This document shows, piece by piece, positions 36,126 through 45,685 of a stretch of DNA of 64,000 nucleotides. The translations under genes were made by a program, and so were the position numbers. Source of the DNA: Limihaloglobus sulfuriphilus (GTDB taxonomy: Bacteria > Planctomycetota > Phycisphaerae > Sedimentisphaerales > Sedimentisphaeraceae). Position 1 is the stretch's first letter; each line of letters starts with the position of its first letter. The stretch is from the NCBI RefSeq assembly GCF_001999965.1, contig NZ_CP019646.1:868001-932000 (forward strand). Reading direction: 5' to 3'. The notes beneath the pieces are model-generated. The model saw nothing but the letters and a program-made list of their open reading frames with translations, ran no database searches and was not told where the DNA came from.

Positions 36126-37613
36126 TCAAGTATATTTAATGCTCTCATGCCTGTCTTTTTCTACGGAATCGAACCAGTTTTCCAGCTGAGTCTGCATTTT
36201 GTTAAGCCGCTCAGGCTGCTTTTCGGCAAGATCATCCTTCTCACCGGGGTCATTTTCGATGTCATACAAAGACGGCTTTTCAGCGGTATCTATTTCTTGT
36301 TCAAGCGTCTCGTATTTGACATCCATTTCAAAGTGTTCGCGTTTAAACATCTCATGATACCAGTAGTTATCATCATCGCTTTTGACGATCGAGCCGGCAG
36401 GATACGGCCAAACGAGTTTCCACTTGCCGTCTCGCATTGATGAGTTGCAGTTCATTACAGGCTCGTTGCGGTTGTGCTGCCAGAAAAGTTTTCTGTTCTG
36501 GAAGTTCGTTTCGCCGCGGAGTACGTCCATCACATTGAAACCGTCAAGGGGCATTCCTCCTATCGGAGCTTTGCAGCCTGTCGCGGCAAAAAGCGTCGGC
36601 AGCCAGTCGGTGAAATGTATCATTTCGTTACATATAGTGCCGGAGGGCAGGCTGGACGGCCAGCTTATGATTGCCGGCACACGAATCCCCCCCTCGAGGC
36701 AGAAATTTTTCATGCCGCTGAATGGGCCGTTGTATCTCATGTAGTCATCGCCGCCGCCGAAATCGCCCAGCCACGGGCCGTTGTCGCTGGTAAAGAGCAC
36801 GATCGTGTTTTCATCCAGTCCGGTTTCTTCGAGCTTATCGAGAATCCTGCCGATGCCGGTGTCCATCTGTTCTATCATGGCGTAGATCGTGGCTACCGTT
36901 TTGTTCAAATCGCCCATTGACATGTATTTATCAACAAGGTGCTCTGGCGCCTGAAGAGGACTGTGCGGCGCATTGTACGCCATGTACAGGAAGAACGGCT
37001 TGTCCTTGTTGCGGTCAATAAAATCAACTCCTTCCTGTGAGAATACATCCGTGAGATATTCGCCGCTGCTGTGCCGCGGTGAGCCGTTATAATCAAGTAT
37101 CCAGTCGTAGTAGCCCATGCCGCCGTTTAGAAAACCTGCGAAATTCTGGAATCCGCGTGCGTTTGGGTGAAACCGCCGGTCAAAGAGACCGTTATGCCAT
37201 TTGCCCACCATGCCGGTTGCGTAGCCGGCACCGGCGAAGTAGTCGGCGATTGTTTTCTCCCGCAGGCTTATTCTGTCCAAGCAGCGGTTCGACTCGACGC
37301 TGATAGCCCCTGTGCGGTGGTTGTACCTGCCGGTTAGTAATGCGGCTCTTGCCGGTCCGCAAAGCGGCGAGCCGCTGTAATGCTGATTCATCACTACGCC
37401 GCGTGAGGCAAGACGCTCGATATTGGGGTTTGCAAGGTATTTGTTTCCGTAAATGCTCAGGTCTCCATAGCCCTGGTCGTCTGCCATTATTACGATAACA
37501 TTCGGTTTGTTGCCGTTTTTAGAGCCCAAAATATGTTTTCTGCTGCAAGCCATGTTCATTCCCATGCACGCCGTCGCGGCGGCGGTTGTCTTTATAAAGT
37601 TTCTTCTGTTCAT
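36126..37613 (-). CDS. Exported type I sulfatase (CGPAR)
   Basis: 495 residues. The N-terminus NRRNFIKTTAAATA is Tat-like; the ACS at 22-24 could also be a lipobox, making it a lipoprotein. The formylglycine residue is Cys85 in LCGPARAALLTG. MADDQGYGDLSIYGNKY, GKWHNG and TSDNGPW are further arylsulfatase motifs. It is the last gene of a four-gene minus-strand operon, and its ATG overlaps the stop of the BNR-type enzyme gene by 4 bases. It should desulfate the glycan whose products the neighbouring transporter imports. Confidence 0.9.
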   Translation of the reverse strand: MNRRNFIKTTAAATACMGMNMACSRKHILGSKNGNKPNVIVIMADDQGYGDLSIYGNKYLANPNIERLASRGVVMNQHYSGSPLCGPARAALLTGRYNHRTGAISVESNRCLDRISLREKTIADYFAGAGYATGMVGKWHNGLFDRRFHPNARGFQNFAGFLNGGMGYYDWILDYNGSPRHSSGEYLTDVFSQEGVDFIDRNKDKPFFLYMAYNAPHSPLQAPEHLVDKYMSMGDLNKTVATIYAMIEQMDTGIGRILDKLEETGLDENTIVLFTSDNGPWLGDFGGGDDYMRYNGPFSGMKNFCLEGGIRVPAIISWPSSLPSGTICNEMIHFTDWLPTLFAATGCKAPIGGMPLDGFNVMDVLRGETNFQNRKLFWQHNRNEPVMNCNSSMRDGKWKLVWPYPAGSIVKSDDDNYWYHEMFKREHFEMDVKYETLEQEIDTAEKPSLYDIENDPGEKDDLAEKQPERLNKMQTQLENWFDSVEKDRHESIKYT

Positions 37614-39454
37614 TGTACACCATACCTGTAATTGCTTACTGCTTCGTTTGTCATTAGAGCGCGTTCGTATATCTTTACGGACTTTATCCTGCCGGCAAAA
37701 TCCGGAGCTGCGATTATTTTATCACTTCCGCATACCTTTTTCAAGTTTGGACTGTAACGTCCCCAGCCAAATTGTCTCTGGCTGCCGCCGTCACAGAAAA
37801 TTCCGTTTATAACAAAAGATATTATTTTCGGGCCGCCGTCAATGATTATCGCCGCGTGATTAGCTTTTTCTGCCTGGATGACATTTTCGTCCGATGTCCA
37901 GAATGCGTTTGTTACTCCGTCAGAGATATTTATTTCGATGGAGCCGTTCCGGCCTGTTGAGACGACAAATCCGGTATTATTTTCGCGATTATCAAGGAGA
38001 ATCTGCCCCGGCAGGTTATTCTCCGGGGTAAACCATAAATCTATTGTAAAGCCGCTTCTAAGATCTAATGTTTTATAAGATGGGTCAAATACATCGCGTG
38101 TTAAAAGTGCAGACATTTTCGGCAGTTCCAGTTCGCCGCTGAGGTTTTCGCCTTTTTCGTTCAATACAAGGCCGTCTTTGATTTCCTCTGCGTTTTTGTC
38201 AAAATTAAAGAGCGTTTCCATAAAACTGCGGTCAAGTTTATGGGTTCTGGCGATACTTTTCTGCGTTTCGGTAAGATAGTATTCGCCGTCCTGCTCTATA
38301 AAGTCCGGATAGCTCATTCTGATAAACACATCATCGTCATAGATGGCAATCTCCGGCTGCGACCATTCGATACGCAGGCCATCGGCAGAATCAGTTTCTT
38401 TGCCGCAGAGCAGCCAGACGGGGTTTCTGTCTTCATAGTTTTTGCCGCCGTGGTTGTGGAACCAGTAGATATATTTCCCATTGGAGCATCTCCATGCGAA
38501 GTTTGCCGCTCTGGGGTGTTTTACTTTTTTGCCGCCGGTTGAGTATGTCATGTATTCCGGATTTGTCCAGGTGTGTCCCTTGTCGCGGCTGTAAGCACAG
38601 ACCGGGTGGCCGTCAACCGACCTGTAAACACAGAAGAACGAGCCGTCGCTCATGACCGAGAAACTCTGCTCTTCAGAGATTGGCCCGCCGCCGTGAGGAG
38701 TTCTCAGGCCGATATCCCCGTCGGGCAGTGTTTCCCAGCGGATTTTCTCGGGGTCAGTCTCGCTCATGAGGTTATCGCTTTTTAGCAAAACCCCCTCGCT
38801 TTTGGTGAAAAACCCCTCGCCGAGCCCGCCGACTTTATGGAGTGGAACATATGCGCAGCCTTCATGTGAAAACGCTTTGCCCACATTCCAGAAATAGCGT
38901 ATCTTTCCGCCGTAGGGGTTGTTACGGTCTATTTCCATCTCGCGGACGTCTATGTTATAGCGTTTATCAGACCAGCTTTTGCCGCCGTCATCGCTGTATT
39001 TGAATACGAAGTAGCCCAGGCTGTCCACTCGCTGACACATGCCGTCCACGAATGTTCCCGGGGCGGCTTTCGCCAGGCGTATATCATCAGTATTGTGGTT
39101 GTAAAAGCAGTATATCCTTCCAGTTGACGCTTTCAGCGTAACCGCGTAGGAGGCTTCAACCGAATCCGGCGGTTCCAGTGCAACCGGCTGGGACCAGGTT
39201 TTGCCTTTGTCCATGCTTCGCAGGCTGACAACATGCTGTCCCTTCTGGCCCTCACACTTGACGCCGGTAGTAACCACGCACAGCCATGCTCCGTCATCGG
39301 TTTTTACGATATACGGCTGGTCGGCGTATGACTGGGTTGGGATTTCCATGCCGTTGGAGACGTGCCGCCAGTCATACTCTGGTTGAGGGAGGTTGTCAGT
39401 ATTTAAGCCCATCGCCTGGAGCCACTCTATTTTTGACTTTTTGTCTGCGTGCAT
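37610..39454 (-). CDS. Sialidase-fold (BNR repeat) enzyme with C-terminal LamG-like domain
   Basis: 614 residues. Three or more Asp-box repeats are visible (MDKGKTWSQP, SDDGGKSWSD, SRDKGHTWTNP), indicating a six-bladed sialidase-type propeller over about residues 30-430. Residues about 440-614 form a concanavalin/LamG-like sandwich (GFTIDLWFTPE ... GRIKSVKIYERAL). No signal peptide is seen, so it may be cytoplasmic or exported by another route. The fold serves sialidases and several other exo-glycosidases and lyases; given the sulfatase neighbours, a non-sialic substrate is at least as likely. It is coupled to the sulfatase and follows the MFS gene by 21 bases. Confidence 0.78.
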   Translation of the reverse strand: MHADKKSKIEWLQAMGLNTDNLPQPEYDWRHVSNGMEIPTQSYADQPYIVKTDDGAWLCVVTTGVKCEGQKGQHVVSLRSMDKGKTWSQPVALEPPDSVEASYAVTLKASTGRIYCFYNHNTDDIRLAKAAPGTFVDGMCQRVDSLGYFVFKYSDDGGKSWSDKRYNIDVREMEIDRNNPYGGKIRYFWNVGKAFSHEGCAYVPLHKVGGLGEGFFTKSEGVLLKSDNLMSETDPEKIRWETLPDGDIGLRTPHGGGPISEEQSFSVMSDGSFFCVYRSVDGHPVCAYSRDKGHTWTNPEYMTYSTGGKKVKHPRAANFAWRCSNGKYIYWFHNHGGKNYEDRNPVWLLCGKETDSADGLRIEWSQPEIAIYDDDVFIRMSYPDFIEQDGEYYLTETQKSIARTHKLDRSFMETLFNFDKNAEEIKDGLVLNEKGENLSGELELPKMSALLTRDVFDPSYKTLDLRSGFTIDLWFTPENNLPGQILLDNRENNTGFVVSTGRNGSIEINISDGVTNAFWTSDENVIQAEKANHAAIIIDGGPKIISFVINGIFCDGGSQRQFGWGRYSPNLKKVCGSDKIIAAPDFAGRIKSVKIYERALMTNEAVSNYRYGVQ

Positions 39455-39475
39455 AAGTATAATCCTTTCAGGTTT

Positions 39476-40792
39476 TTATATCTCTCGTTTTCTTAAAAGC
39501 AACACCAGCAGTATTATGCCGGGGATTGATAAAAGTATGCTGAGGGTAAATAGTATTTCATATCCTACGGCGGACTGTATAAATCCGCTGACAAAGCCAG
39601 AAAACGTCCAGCCGACATTCTGCAGCGCCATTGCTATTGAAATCGTGGTAGCGCGAAAACTGCTTGCTTCGGCTATTCTGTAAACGACAAAAACAAACGC
39701 CGTGTATCCCAGGCCGTAGCCGAAAGTCTCGATGGCTATGGCGGCGAGGGTTTTTATGTTGACCATCGCTGTCCACTGGGCGGCCGAGCCAAACAGCGCC
39801 GGAATAAACGAGAGGTTTATCTCTGCCATCTCCTGGGGCTGAAAACGTGCCAGATAGATATACAGTGCGTTAGGGGCGGTCATGCATATCGCGAATATTA
39901 TGATCATTTTGCGATAGTGTTTTCCTTTGAGGAAGACGCCCGCCAAAACGCCGCCAATGATTGATGCCGCAACTCCGACAGTTCCCTTGGCAAAGCCGAC
40001 CTCGGCAACGGTCATGCCCAGCCCGCCTTGTTCGGCGCTGTTTAGGAAGAATGGCGATGACATGATCGTCAGCAGTCCCTCGCCAAGGCGAAATACAAGT
40101 ATATATGAAACAAAAAGCAGGGCTCCCTGCTGGGTGAAGAATTCCTTAAATGGTGCCAGGTAGCCTTGTTTTTCCTTTCTTAGAGGCGTTTTCGGATAAG
40201 GCATTATGAATAGATGCCATACAGAAGTGATAAGAACGGCGAAAGCACACATGAAGAAAAACAGACTCCAGCCGTAATGTATGTTATTTACTTTTTCGCC
40301 GAACTTTCCGCTGATTATTACAAGTACACCGGTAGTGAAGATGATAGCAATCCTTATAAAAGCGGTGTTTATGCCGACAAAAAAGCCCTGTTCCTTTTTT
40401 GTAAGAGCCTCTACGAAGAAGCCGCCGTTGGGTATGGCATATACCCCCGCCGCCAGCGCAAGCAGGCCCACAAGCACGATCGAGACGGCAACGACATGGA
40501 AGTCGATCAACAGACAAACCGCCAAAAAAAGCAGGCACACTACAAGAGCGGCCTGAGTACCGAGAATCCAGTTACGTTTTGTGCTGTATGAATCAACAAA
40601 CGGCGCAAAAAACACATTGAACGCGATCGGCAGGCCCAGGATTGTCAGAACGCCTATCAGCTGGGTGGAAACTCCAAGTGAGGCGTACATCATTGATGCT
40701 ACCTGATTTACTATGATCAGTGTTATTCCAAGTGTAAAAGCCAGTGTCGGTACGAAGTACCAGGGGTTTCGGTGTTCTGCTTTTCTTATCAT
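39476..40792 (-). CDS. MFS transporter, probably for sugars
   Basis: 438 residues with about 12 hydrophobic segments in two halves of six, an overall layout like AmpG/PucC-type or melibiose-type MFS members. It is an inner-membrane protein. It begins 7 bases after the XylR-like regulator gene and is followed by two glycan enzymes, so uptake of a mono- or oligosaccharide released by them is the obvious inference. Substrate motifs could not be identified. Confidence 0.82.
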   Translation of the reverse strand: MIRKAEHRNPWYFVPTLAFTLGITLIIVNQVASMMYASLGVSTQLIGVLTILGLPIAFNVFFAPFVDSYSTKRNWILGTQAALVVCLLFLAVCLLIDFHVVAVSIVLVGLLALAAGVYAIPNGGFFVEALTKKEQGFFVGINTAFIRIAIIFTTGVLVIISGKFGEKVNNIHYGWSLFFFMCAFAVLITSVWHLFIMPYPKTPLRKEKQGYLAPFKEFFTQQGALLFVSYILVFRLGEGLLTIMSSPFFLNSAEQGGLGMTVAEVGFAKGTVGVAASIIGGVLAGVFLKGKHYRKMIIIFAICMTAPNALYIYLARFQPQEMAEINLSFIPALFGSAAQWTAMVNIKTLAAIAIETFGYGLGYTAFVFVVYRIAEASSFRATTISIAMALQNVGWTFSGFVSGFIQSAVGYEILFTLSILLSIPGIILLVLLLRKREI

Positions 40793-40799
40793 ATGAAGT

Positions 40800-41951
40800 T
40801 TACTTTCTGGATTTGTTGCGGTATTGGGTTGGTGTCATTCCGGTTTCTGCTTTGAAGTACCTTCTGATATGTGAATCTCCCATATACCCGAGGGTGTAGG
40901 AAATTTCGGAAACGGTAAGGTTGGTATCGAGCAGCATCCTGGCGATATGCTCGACCTTTACCCTGCGTATTTCCTGATATATGGTTCTTTTGAATATTTC
41001 CTTGAATTTTCTTTCCAGATGCCGCCTGGAATTGTTTGTGATCCTTACTACATCGGCAACGCTTGTCAGGTTGCCGGCGCTGCTGTGTATGTAGCGTATG
41101 GCTTTGGTAACCTCGGAATCGGGGGTTATCAGAATATCAGTGGAATGTCTTTTCGATACGTATTTGGGCGGGACTAAAACCAATTCTGTTTTTCTTGTTT
41201 TTTTCTGTGCGGCTTTCTGGAGAAGTTCCGCGGCGAGGTATCCGGATTGTTCGAAATCCATTGTTATACTTGAAATTTCAGGATTATTCAGAGAGCATAT
41301 AAGCCTGTTATCGCCGACACTTAGGACAGCAACCCTTTCAGGTATATCTATCCCCAGCTCTTTACAGGTATTTACGAGCCGGAATGCCGTATGGTCGCAG
41401 CAGCACATTATACCGACCGGTTTTGGCAGAGATTTTAGCCAGTCAGAAAGTTTTTCTGCGTCCCAGGACCAGGTGACCATGTGGTCGTAGTAGTCGTCCT
41501 GATATGTGTGCGGAGTTATGCCGGCGGCTTTGAGTTTCTTTACAAAGGTTTTTCTTCTGTTTATGGAAAAAATCTTGTTGCTGTAGCCGTAAAAGGCAAA
41601 ATTGCTGAAGCCGATTTGCGAAAGTGTCTCGTAAGCGTTTTGAGATATCAGCTCTTCGTCCGCGATGACGTTGATGCAGTTTGCGACTTTTTTATCTATT
41701 GCGGCAATAACAGGGAGTTTTAAATTCTGGAGGTATTTTTCAAGCACAGGGGAGTATTGCGTCTGTACCAGAATGCCCGAAATCCCCGAAAGGTTGTCCT
41801 GTAAGTTCATTTCCGGCAGTCTCGTTGTTGAAAAACCGGGCTCTACATGCAAAGTCCAGTCAGTGTGATTTTTGAAGTACCGGACAACTCCCGAGGCCAA
41901 ATGATGGCTTATTGACATATCAAAAAACAGAATCAGTCTTTTTTGATGCAT
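40800..41951 (-). CDS. XylR-like AraC-family regulator with periplasmic-binding-protein sensor domain
   Basis: 383 residues from the ATG at 41951, with GAGAGG 8 bases upstream; a longer frame to 42053 lacks such support. Residues about 5-260 are a LacI/ribose-binding-like sensor (GIMCCCDHTAFRLVNTCKELG, VAVLSVGDN). Residues about 285-380 are an AraC double helix-turn-helix (LTVSEISYTLGYMGDSHIRRYF). This matches E. coli XylR in layout and length. It is the first gene of the transporter/BNR/sulfatase operon and divergent from the PEP-CTERM gene, so it probably controls both sides in response to an imported sugar. Confidence 0.88.
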   Translation of the reverse strand: MHQKRLILFFDMSISHHLASGVVRYFKNHTDWTLHVEPGFSTTRLPEMNLQDNLSGISGILVQTQYSPVLEKYLQNLKLPVIAAIDKKVANCINVIADEELISQNAYETLSQIGFSNFAFYGYSNKIFSINRRKTFVKKLKAAGITPHTYQDDYYDHMVTWSWDAEKLSDWLKSLPKPVGIMCCCDHTAFRLVNTCKELGIDIPERVAVLSVGDNRLICSLNNPEISSITMDFEQSGYLAAELLQKAAQKKTRKTELVLVPPKYVSKRHSTDILITPDSEVTKAIRYIHSSAGNLTSVADVVRITNNSRRHLERKFKEIFKRTIYQEIRRVKVEHIARMLLDTNLTVSEISYTLGYMGDSHIRRYFKAETGMTPTQYRNKSRK

Positions 41952-41991
41952 AAAAGTTGCCTCTCTATAAAATAACGCCGGATTTTCCAAA

Positions 41992-42019
41992 CTTTTAACA
42001 GGTATGAAAATAAAGTCAA
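41992..42019 (-). promoter_or_regulatory. Candidate promoter for the XylR-like operon
   Basis: On the minus strand TTGACT (42019-42014) and TAAAAG (41997-41992) are separated by 16 bases, about 40 bases before the regulator start. The -10 match is only fair. Confidence 0.35.
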
Positions 42020-42108
42020 ATAAATGTCGTATTTTGGCCACAAATAAACGCAAAGTGGTCTTGTGGGTGGTGGTTTCGTAATGTAGAATTTAGCAAAATA
42101 GCAATCTG

Positions 42109-42174
42109 AGTGTGAGGATTGTAAGTGTGAAAGTTGTTAATTTTAGTGGAGTTTAGAAAAATGAAACAGTGTGA
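42109..42174 (+). promoter_or_regulatory. Direct repeats AGTGTGA, possible regulator binding site
   Basis: AGTGTGA occurs at 42109-42115, 42124-42130 and 42168-42174. The first two are 15 bases apart, and the third lies just inside the PEP-CTERM gene. Directly repeated half-sites in a divergent promoter region next to an AraC/XylR-type gene are suggestive, but a 7-mer in triplicate is weak evidence. Confidence 0.25.
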
Positions 42175-43000
42175 AATGAGAAAATGTGTTTTAGTGTCAA
42201 TCTTAGTTATGCTTATTACGTCAGTTACATATGGCGCCATCGGCGGCTGGATGTACTGGGACGGCGAAGGCAGCGATGACCTCTGGACCACAGACGCTAA
42301 CTGGAGGCGTACCGACGGGGCATATCCTGATAATACGCCGCCAAACGCGGACTGTAATGTATCGCTGGGGTATTTTTCCACCTATTCGCCGGCTTATGCC
42401 CAGATAACCGAAGGGATGAATATAACCATCTACGGTTTCAGCATCGGCAACCGCGGCCAGGGTACTCTTGATATGACAGGCGGAACTTTGAATACGCATT
42501 ATATCAACAATACACAGAGTGACACTTCAGCGACTGCTGTTTTGAATCTGTATGGCGGCACAATCAATGTTACAACCAGTATTGGTGTGGCACGTGACGG
42601 CACAGGGACAATCAATGTCGAAGGCGGAACCATCAACTGCAACCTGGTTATGTTTGCCCTGAATTCAACCGGTGTTGGTACAATTAACCTCAACGGCGGT
42701 GAGCTGGTGGTTGATTATGACACGGAAAATCCAGACCAGAACAACCTGCAAATCCGCGACGGAAGCAAATTTGTTATCTCTGACGGTGTTCTCAGGTACA
42801 ATACCGGCGGGCTGCTGACAGTTGCAGATTTTGAAGCATTTGCAGATGCGGGTAAAATACTTGCGGATACTTCCGTTGACCCTCTAAATGAGATAAGCAT
42901 CGATACCGTTGGTGATTACATTGTTGTTACCGCAGTTCCGGAGCCTGCAACGATGCTATTGCTTGGTCTGGGCGGGTTGGTGCTTAGAAAACGCCGCTGA
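42161..43000 (+). CDS. PEP-CTERM protein with beta-repeat module
   Basis: 279 residues from the ATG at 42161 (GGAG 9 bases upstream). A signal peptide covers about 1-25. Residues about 29-250 form a module opening with GGWMYWDGEGSDDLW and continuing with ~20-residue GGT-type beta repeats (GTLDMTGGTLN, GTINVEGGTIN, GTINLNGGELV), suggesting a beta-solenoid. The end is a textbook PEP-CTERM sorting tail: VPEPATMLL, a hydrophobic stretch and RKRR, recognised by exosortase EpsH/XrtA-type enzymes. It is probably surface or extracellular matrix bound. The module recurs at the head of the next gene and of the gene at 59394. It is first in the + strand block, divergent from the XylR-like operon. Confidence 0.85.
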   Translation: MKQCEMRKCVLVSILVMLITSVTYGAIGGWMYWDGEGSDDLWTTDANWRRTDGAYPDNTPPNADCNVSLGYFSTYSPAYAQITEGMNITIYGFSIGNRGQGTLDMTGGTLNTHYINNTQSDTSATAVLNLYGGTINVTTSIGVARDGTGTINVEGGTINCNLVMFALNSTGVGTINLNGGELVVDYDTENPDQNNLQIRDGSKFVISDGVLRYNTGGLLTVADFEAFADAGKILADTSVDPLNEISIDTVGDYIVVTAVPEPATMLLLGLGGLVLRKRR

Positions 43001-43015
43001 TATAAATTGAAATTT

Positions 43016-43086
43016 ATCGGCACTGTCGGAATTATTTCTGGCGGTGCCGATATGATATAAATGCTTTCTTTCCGGCGTTTTGCCGG
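43016..43086 (+). terminator. Stem-loops after the PEP-CTERM gene
   Basis: ATCGGCAC (43016-43023) pairs perfectly with GTGCCGAT (43044-43051), and a second hairpin CCGGC-GTTTT-GCCGG lies at 43072-43086. Neither has a long T-run directly after it, so these may attenuate or protect the transcript end rather than terminate fully. Confidence 0.45.
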
Positions 43087-43150
43087 TATAATTAAGCGGC
43101 AGCAGTTGCCGTGTTAAATAGAGGTATGTTTACTTTTAAAAGGAGCTACT

Positions 43151-45610
43151 ATGTGCAGAAAAATGTTTTTAGTGCTTTTTGCTGTTATGCTTACATTTTC
43201 AGCTGCCGGAGAACTCGTCCCCGGCTGGATGTGGTGGGACGGCGAAGGTTCAGATGACCTGTGGACAACCGGTGATAACTGGAGACGTACTGACGGGGCA
43301 TATCCTGATAATACGCCGCCAAACGCGGACTGTAATGTGTCGCTGGGGTATTTTTCCACCTATTCACCGGCTTATGCTCAGATTACAGAGGGCATGGATA
43401 TTACAATTCACGGTTTCAGCGTCGGCAACAGAGGCGAGGGCACACTTGATATGACCGGCGGAACTCTCAACGCCTATTACATGAATAATACGCAAAGCCT
43501 TTCTACCGCCAGGGCTACGGTAAATATGTACGGCGGGCAAATCAATATTGAAACCTCAATTGGTGTGGCAAGAGACGGCACCGGAGTTATTAACCTCGAA
43601 GGCGGCACCATTACCTGTAAACTGGTTATGTTTGCCTTAAAATCAACGGGTGTTGGCACCATCAATCTCAATGGCGGCGAACTGATTGTCGAGTATGACC
43701 CTGCTAATCCGGACCAGGATAACCTCCAAATCCGTGACGGCAGCAGGTTTGTTATATCAGACGGCGTACTCAAATACAACACAGGCGGGCTGCTGACGGT
43801 AGATAATTTTGTCGCGTTCGTAGATGCCGGCAAGATAGTTCCTGATACTTCCGAAGACCCCCGCAGACAGGTAAGTATCGAAACAGTAGGTGATTATATT
43901 GTAGTAAGCACCTATTCTGATGACAGAATCCCTTACAACCCAACCCCTCAAAACGGCGGAATTGTAACAGAGTCAGGCACAGAGCTGGGCTGGGCTGCCG
44001 GCAGTACGGCCGTAAGCCATAACATTTATTTCAGTAACAATACAGCTGATGTTGAAAACGCCGCTGATACAAGCTCACCATTCTGTATCGCCGCGGAAAT
44101 CCCTGACCCTCAGTTTTATGTTGACGGGTTGAGTATGGGTTCTACATACTATTGGCGTGTTGATGAGGTGGAAGCCGGCGGCGAAGTTATAAAGGGTTTT
44201 GTCTGGAGTTTCAGCAGGGACCAGTATTCTGAAGCGGTTGAAACATTCGATACCTACGCTACTTACATCGATATGCTTGATAACGGCTGGGCAGAAGAAG
44301 CCGGAGCCTATGTTGATCTTGTAACAGATGCCGGCAGTGCTCAGGATGGAAACAGGGCTATGGTTATTGATTGCTACAACAGCTCGACTATGACAAAGAC
44401 CTTTGATTCATCACAGGACTGGAGTACGGCTCACAATTCAGTTTCGCTGCTTCAGGTTTATATTAAGGGTGAATTGGCTAATAATGCTTCAGGGGCGTCC
44501 GTAATCCTTACAGATAATGGCGGACAGAGTGCGGCTGTTAATTTTGAGGATCCCTCAAGACTTACAACAAACGACAATTACGATAAATTCTGGATTCAGT
44601 GGCTGATGCCGCTTGCAGATTTTACCGCTGCAAATCCGCAGCTGAATTTGACACAGATAACAACCATGTCAATTTCAATCGATATGGTTGGTTCCGGCAA
44701 GGTGTATGTGGATTCTATTTATCTGTATTCGAGCGGATGTTACTACGGAAAATCTGCCGGTGATCTTAACGGCGACTGTATGATCGATATAGATGATTAT
44801 TCTATAATGGCCCGCAGCTGGCTTAAGAGCGACCCTGCAACACCTACGGCACAGCCGATTGTATGGTATCAATTTGATGAGACATCAGGCTCAACAGCGG
44901 CTGACTCTTCGGGCAATGATTATACAGCAACCGCCAAAGCCGGCGGTGAGGCGGCAACAGCGATTTGGTCAGATCAGGGTAAATCCGGCGGATGTATAGA
45001 ATTCGACGGCACTTACTGCATGAAGTTTTCCGGCACTGAAATATCAGCCCTTAGCGAAGAGGTAACAGTATCTCTCTGGATAAACGGTGACCCTGAAGTT
45101 CAACCCGCTGCGGGAATTACTTTTGCTGCGGCCGATACGCCAATGGGATTAGCTAAACAGCTCAATGCCCATATGCCCTGGTCAAGCAGCTATGTTTACT
45201 TTGACACCGGCGGCGATAACACCAGTTATGACAGGGTGAGCTGGTTAGCTCCCGCTCAGGCTTATAAGTATGGCTGGAATCACTATGCCTTTACCAAGAA
45301 TGCCCAGACCGGTCAGCAGAAAATTTATCATAACGGCAGCCTTGTTGCCTCTGCCTCAGGCCGGACAAAGCTCATGGATATAGCTGAAATAGCTATCGGC
45401 ATGTCCACTAATGAAGCCAGCACGCCTTATATCGGCAGGGTTGACGATTTCAGGATTTATAATGTTGAACTATCCGCCGATGATATCCTGGCGATTTCCG
45501 GCTATCCGCGCCGCGGAGATTTTGCCGGTGATGACGACTTCGTTGATTCGGCAGACTTTGGTGTTCTGGCTGATGGATGGCTTTCGCAGGTCCTTTGGCC
45601 GGCAGAATAA
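43151..45610 (+). CDS. Large secreted multi-domain protein: beta-repeat module, Fn3-like, dockerin-like, LamG
   Basis: 819 residues, with a signal peptide (about 1-20) and AGGAG before the ATG. In order: the PGWMWWDGEGSDD module (about 24-255, near-identical to that of the previous gene); a short Fn3-like region common in planctomycetes (PYNPTPQNG ... YYWRVDEVE, about 258-355); a beta-sandwich of carbohydrate-binding type (about 365-530); a dockerin-like segment DLNGDCMIDIDDYSIMARSW at about 537; a LamG/concanavalin domain (about 570-785); and a second dockerin-like end (FVDSADFGVLADGWL). No catalytic site is recognised. It is probably a surface glycan-binding or matrix protein. It lies 150 bases after the PEP-CTERM gene. 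Confidence 0.82.
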   Translation: MCRKMFLVLFAVMLTFSAAGELVPGWMWWDGEGSDDLWTTGDNWRRTDGAYPDNTPPNADCNVSLGYFSTYSPAYAQITEGMDITIHGFSVGNRGEGTLDMTGGTLNAYYMNNTQSLSTARATVNMYGGQINIETSIGVARDGTGVINLEGGTITCKLVMFALKSTGVGTINLNGGELIVEYDPANPDQDNLQIRDGSRFVISDGVLKYNTGGLLTVDNFVAFVDAGKIVPDTSEDPRRQVSIETVGDYIVVSTYSDDRIPYNPTPQNGGIVTESGTELGWAAGSTAVSHNIYFSNNTADVENAADTSSPFCIAAEIPDPQFYVDGLSMGSTYYWRVDEVEAGGEVIKGFVWSFSRDQYSEAVETFDTYATYIDMLDNGWAEEAGAYVDLVTDAGSAQDGNRAMVIDCYNSSTMTKTFDSSQDWSTAHNSVSLLQVYIKGELANNASGASVILTDNGGQSAAVNFEDPSRLTTNDNYDKFWIQWLMPLADFTAANPQLNLTQITTMSISIDMVGSGKVYVDSIYLYSSGCYYGKSAGDLNGDCMIDIDDYSIMARSWLKSDPATPTAQPIVWYQFDETSGSTAADSSGNDYTATAKAGGEAATAIWSDQGKSGGCIEFDGTYCMKFSGTEISALSEEVTVSLWINGDPEVQPAAGITFAAADTPMGLAKQLNAHMPWSSSYVYFDTGGDNTSYDRVSWLAPAQAYKYGWNHYAFTKNAQTGQQKIYHNGSLVASASGRTKLMDIAEIAIGMSTNEASTPYIGRVDDFRIYNVELSADDILAISGYPRRGDFAGDDDFVDSADFGVLADGWLSQVLWPAE

Positions 45611-45625
45611 TATTGTATTAACAAG

Positions 45626-45671
45626 TGATTATGGCCGTCTTTATGGCGGTCATAATCATCATAATTGTTTT
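45626..45671 (+). terminator. Intrinsic terminator after the LamG/dockerin gene
   Basis: A 14-bp hairpin (45626-45639 with 45645-45658, two G-T pairs, loop TTTAT) is followed eight bases later by TTTTTT. It lies between the 45610 stop and the pseudopilin start; some read-through is likely. Confidence 0.65.
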
Positions 45672-45685
45672 TTAAAGGTTTATTT

